DNA of 8,524 bases, taken from Cyanobacteria bacterium UBA8803. Lineage in GTDB: Bacteria; Cyanobacteriota; Cyanobacteriia; Cyanobacteriales; Coleofasciculaceae. Numbering within the stretch: position 1 is the first letter of the stretch; the number at the start of each line of letters is the position of its first letter. The notes beneath the pieces were generated by a model. That model worked only from the letters and a program-made list of their open reading frames with translations. It did not search any database and had not been told where the DNA came from. The stretch lies in NCBI GenBank assembly GCA_003505715.1, contig DNXU01000351.1, positions 9,741 to 18,264 on the forward strand, read 5' to 3'. Made by a program: the position numbers and the translations under genes. Of this stretch, positions 7,501 through 8,524 are shown piece by piece.

Positions 7501-8468
7501 AGCGCCTGTTGGTACTCTCCTAAGTGGTCATAAACTAACCCTATATTGTTGAATGCTCCTCCTTGACCAAAATGACCAATTAAGAGGTTCATTTTCTGGG
7601 CTTGTTGGAAGTAATCGAGCGCCTGTTGATACTCTCCCAGTTGGCGGTAAACTATCCCAATCCGGTTGAGGATTGCCCATTGCTCGTCGGGTTCGTCAAC
7701 TTCTTCATAAATTACCAAAGCTTGCTGGTAGTAATTAAGTGCCTGCTGATACTTTCCTAGCTCCTGAGCCACTAACCCCATATTGTGCAACAGGGTTGCT
7801 CCTCTATCGTAGGAACGGGGTATATCTTCCTTAGCACAATTACTCAGTTCCTGGCGAATTGTTAAGGCTTGCTGATAATAATCCAGCGCCTGTTGATATT
7901 CTTTTAATCTTTGGTAAACCCTCCCAGTTCCTGTAAGGGTTATCCCTTGCCAAGCGCGATCGCGACAAGCAACGTTTTGGTTCTTGCCATTACTAACTTC
8001 CTGCCGAATTGCCAAAGCTTGCTGGTAGTAAGCTAGTGCCTTCTGATACTCTTCCAGCCTGTCGTAAATTTTGCCAATTCTATAGAGCGTTACTCTAGCG
8101 CTTGGGCCATCACTTACTTCCCGTTGAATTGCCAAAGCTCGATGGTAGTAATCCAACGCCTGCTGATACTCTTCCCTGCTGTTATAAACTAAACCTATTT
8201 GGTGAAAGGCTGCTCCAACACCTACCTTATTGCCGATCTCTTGATAAATTAATACGGCTTGCTCAAATTTCCCTAATGCGCCGCCAAAGTTCAGGTTGTC
8301 ATACTGTTCTATACCTTCTGCCAGTAGGCGATCGGCTTGATCTTTCCTATCTTGATTCATTTGCGCCTGGGCGACTAAAGGCGAGAGATTAAACGTAGGC
8401 AGCAGTAGAAGAGAAGTTACTGAAAGCAGCAGAGTAGTAAAGCTAAGGCTAACTAGATACAGGCGCAT
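4584..8468 (-). CDS. Exported TPR-CHAT protein (caspase/separase-like peptidase domain)
   Basis: 1294 residues. Residues 1-35 are a signal peptide: a short n-region, a long Leu-rich core, and A33-Q34-A35 before the likely cleavage. About 17 TPR units of roughly 40 residues follow (about 41-765), of the GEYQQALDYYQQAL...NNIGLVY type. A non-repeat linker at 460-484 interrupts them. An alpha-helical stretch (EAQRVLDLLKVQELDTYLRN, then coiled coil) leads into the CHAT region, from about 935 to the end. The catalytic pair is intact: His1134 in HFATHGAF and Cys1176 in VLSACETG. CHAT domains are cysteine peptidases of the caspase clan (His-Cys dyad). The TPRs probably bind a partner or substrate. 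Export suggests action in the periplasm or outside. Only three cysteines exist: the catalytic one and two in TPR inserts (168, 211). No clear Shine-Dalgarno precedes the ATG, but the signal peptide supports this start. Confidence 0.93.
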   Translation of the reverse strand: MRLYLVSLSFTTLLLSVTSLLLLPTFNLSPLVAQAQMNQDRKDQADRLLAEGIEQYDNLNFGGALGKFEQAVLIYQEIGNKVGVGAAFHQIGLVYNSREEYQQALDYYHRALAIQREVSDGPSARVTLYRIGKIYDRLEEYQKALAYYQQALAIRQEVSNGKNQNVACRDRAWQGITLTGTGRVYQRLKEYQQALDYYQQALTIRQELSNCAKEDIPRSYDRGATLLHNMGLVAQELGKYQQALNYYQQALVIYEEVDEPDEQWAILNRIGIVYRQLGEYQQALDYFQQAQKMNLLIGHFGQGGAFNNIGLVYDHLGEYQQALNFYQKALKFAQKIGDRAGEGVTLNNIGAVYHKLEKYQQALDSYQKALAIVQEVGDRKAEGVILNNMGAAYHKRGESQQALDRYQQALVIVQEIGEKAFAAITLNNIGLTYDHLGESQQALDYYQQALAIQQEIGDDSSQGKPAFPVTLNLEPLLIPAQPILERADEELRLYQQGMQLSKQGQYREALLSFQQALVITRELGDRTREWHNLNQIGLVYQSVGEYTLALDFFSQALAIPKQAFEDTGAIHYNMGIVYQQLGQYQLALDFYQKASEIARKGNDKAGRVRILNTIGNVYSKLQQYDLARDSFSQALAIIPTLNFEKKILEGATLHNMANIYREQEKYDLALDLFEQALTIYKQFGSKEAQAGIIHNIGKVYFEQGQYDLAWDLYQQALVIAQEIGNKAGEGQTLKNIGYLLEKQNQPELAIVFFKQSVNAREAIRNNIKKLPQEFQQSYTETIAEDYRHLADLLLKQNRILEAQRVLDLLKVQELDTYLRNVRGTRGTAQGIPNLPPEQQLEDSYQVILDRAITLGKELTQLRQQGNRTPEEEQRITQLVKAQEKITEDFNTFIASDEVEALIAQLTPKTRKPDLVDDLEDLIGLQDNLSNLQQNAVLLYPLILDDRIELILTTPDSPPIRRTVPVTKVQLNQAIVEFRQALQNPTSDAKIPAQQLYNWLIKPLAADLKAAEAQTIIYAPDSQLRYIPLSALYDGQQWLVQRYRVNNITATSLTDLNSKPQPQLQVLAGAFATGNYSFDISGQRFNFSGLPFAKLEVETLAKTVPNTTGLLDNAFTPEATIPQMDNYSVVHFATHGAFVVGTPEESFILFGNGARVTLKDIEKWNLKNVDLVVLSACETGIGGKLGNGEEILGLGYQMQRAGARAVIASLWTVDDGGTQALMNGFYAALQAGKITKAEALRQAQISLITGNYTALGEQRGLNVVERFPDNLSSRVANQLSHPYYWAPFILIGNGL
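6174..8348 (-). repeat. TPR-coding tandem repeat array, about 17 units of about 120 bp
   Basis: The DNA repeats with a period near 120 bases, one TPR per unit, seen as recurring 'aaagcttgttgatag' and 'ccaatattgtt' blocks. Ten units precede a non-repeat linker (7017-7091) and seven follow it. Units 7-10 are the most alike (shared YDHLGE, YHK and GESQQAL blocks), suggesting recent expansion or conversion there. Units 3 and 4 each carry a roughly 11-13 residue insert. Confidence 0.85.
7956..7963. repeat. HIP1 octamer (GCGATCGC)
   Basis: A third GCGATCGC palindrome lies in the CHAT gene. It encodes part of the Cys-Arg-Asp-Arg insert after TPR 3. Confidence 0.8.
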
Positions 8469-8494
8469 AATTATTAGTAGCTAACTTAAAAATA

Positions 8495-8524
8495 GGGTGA
8501 GGGGGTGAGGGATGAGGGATGAGG
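8495..8524. repeat. G-rich low-complexity tract upstream of the CHAT gene
   Basis: The + strand reads GGGTGA, GGGGGTGA, GGGATGA, GGGATGAGG up to the window edge. The 7-8 base units have at least four G-runs with 3-4 base loops, a G-quadruplex-compatible pattern. It lies 26 nt before the CHAT start codon, on the template strand. It is an imperfect inverted copy of the C-rich tract at 4541-4582. Heptamer-like tandem repeats are common in filamentous cyanobacteria. The tract may continue past the window. Confidence 0.65.

Noticed and set aside
8102..8392. A 96-codon + strand frame near the 5' end of the CHAT gene
   Set aside because: It is entirely antisense to the signal peptide and first TPRs, with no recognisable domain.
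4584..8468. Type III-E CRISPR TPR-CHAT (Craspase) component
   Set aside because: The protein has a clear signal peptide, and no gRAMP/Cas7-11 gene or CRISPR array is in the window, so a cytoplasmic CRISPR partner role is unlikely.

Overview
The window looks cyanobacterial, probably from a filamentous species. It carries three copies of the HIP1 octamer GCGATCGC, two Uma2 (DUF820) nuclease-like genes, a very long exported TPR-CHAT protein and a DUF4157 protein. These are families greatly expanded in cyanobacteria. The organism is an inference; there is no rRNA or other taxonomic marker.

All four substantial genes lie on the minus strand, so transcription runs from high to low coordinates. In that order they are: (1) 8468-4584, an exported 1294-residue protein with about 17 tetratricopeptide repeats and a C-terminal CHAT (caspase/separase-like) peptidase domain with an intact His/Cys dyad; (2) 4428-3589, a Uma2-family PD-(D/E)XK protein with a repetitive C-terminal coiled coil; (3) 3503-2877, a second, shorter and divergent Uma2-family protein; (4) 2732-171, an 853-residue DUF4157 protein of the kind linked to extracellular contractile injection systems (eCIS). 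The gaps are 155, 85 and 144 nt. The two Uma2 genes could be co-transcribed. The DUF4157 gene has its own good ribosome binding site and a possible promoter. The first 170 bases hold only a doubtful 49-codon ORF and a stem-loop.

The most interesting object is the DUF4157 protein. Its N-terminal two thirds contain a duplicated eCIS-core module: copy 1 is intact with HELTH, and copy 2 is decayed. The C-terminal third is more AT-rich and has a CheD-like glutamine deamidase signature: Thr663, Cys669 and His686, with the 6- and 17-residue spacings I recall for the CheD catalytic triad. The simplest reading is a contractile-injection-system cargo whose C-terminal warhead is a deamidase.

Nothing in the window shows that the four genes act together. 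No eCIS structural gene (sheath, tube, baseplate, AAA+ ATPase) is present, so the delivery apparatus would be encoded elsewhere. The CHAT gene is bracketed by G/C-rich low-complexity tracts in inverted orientation.
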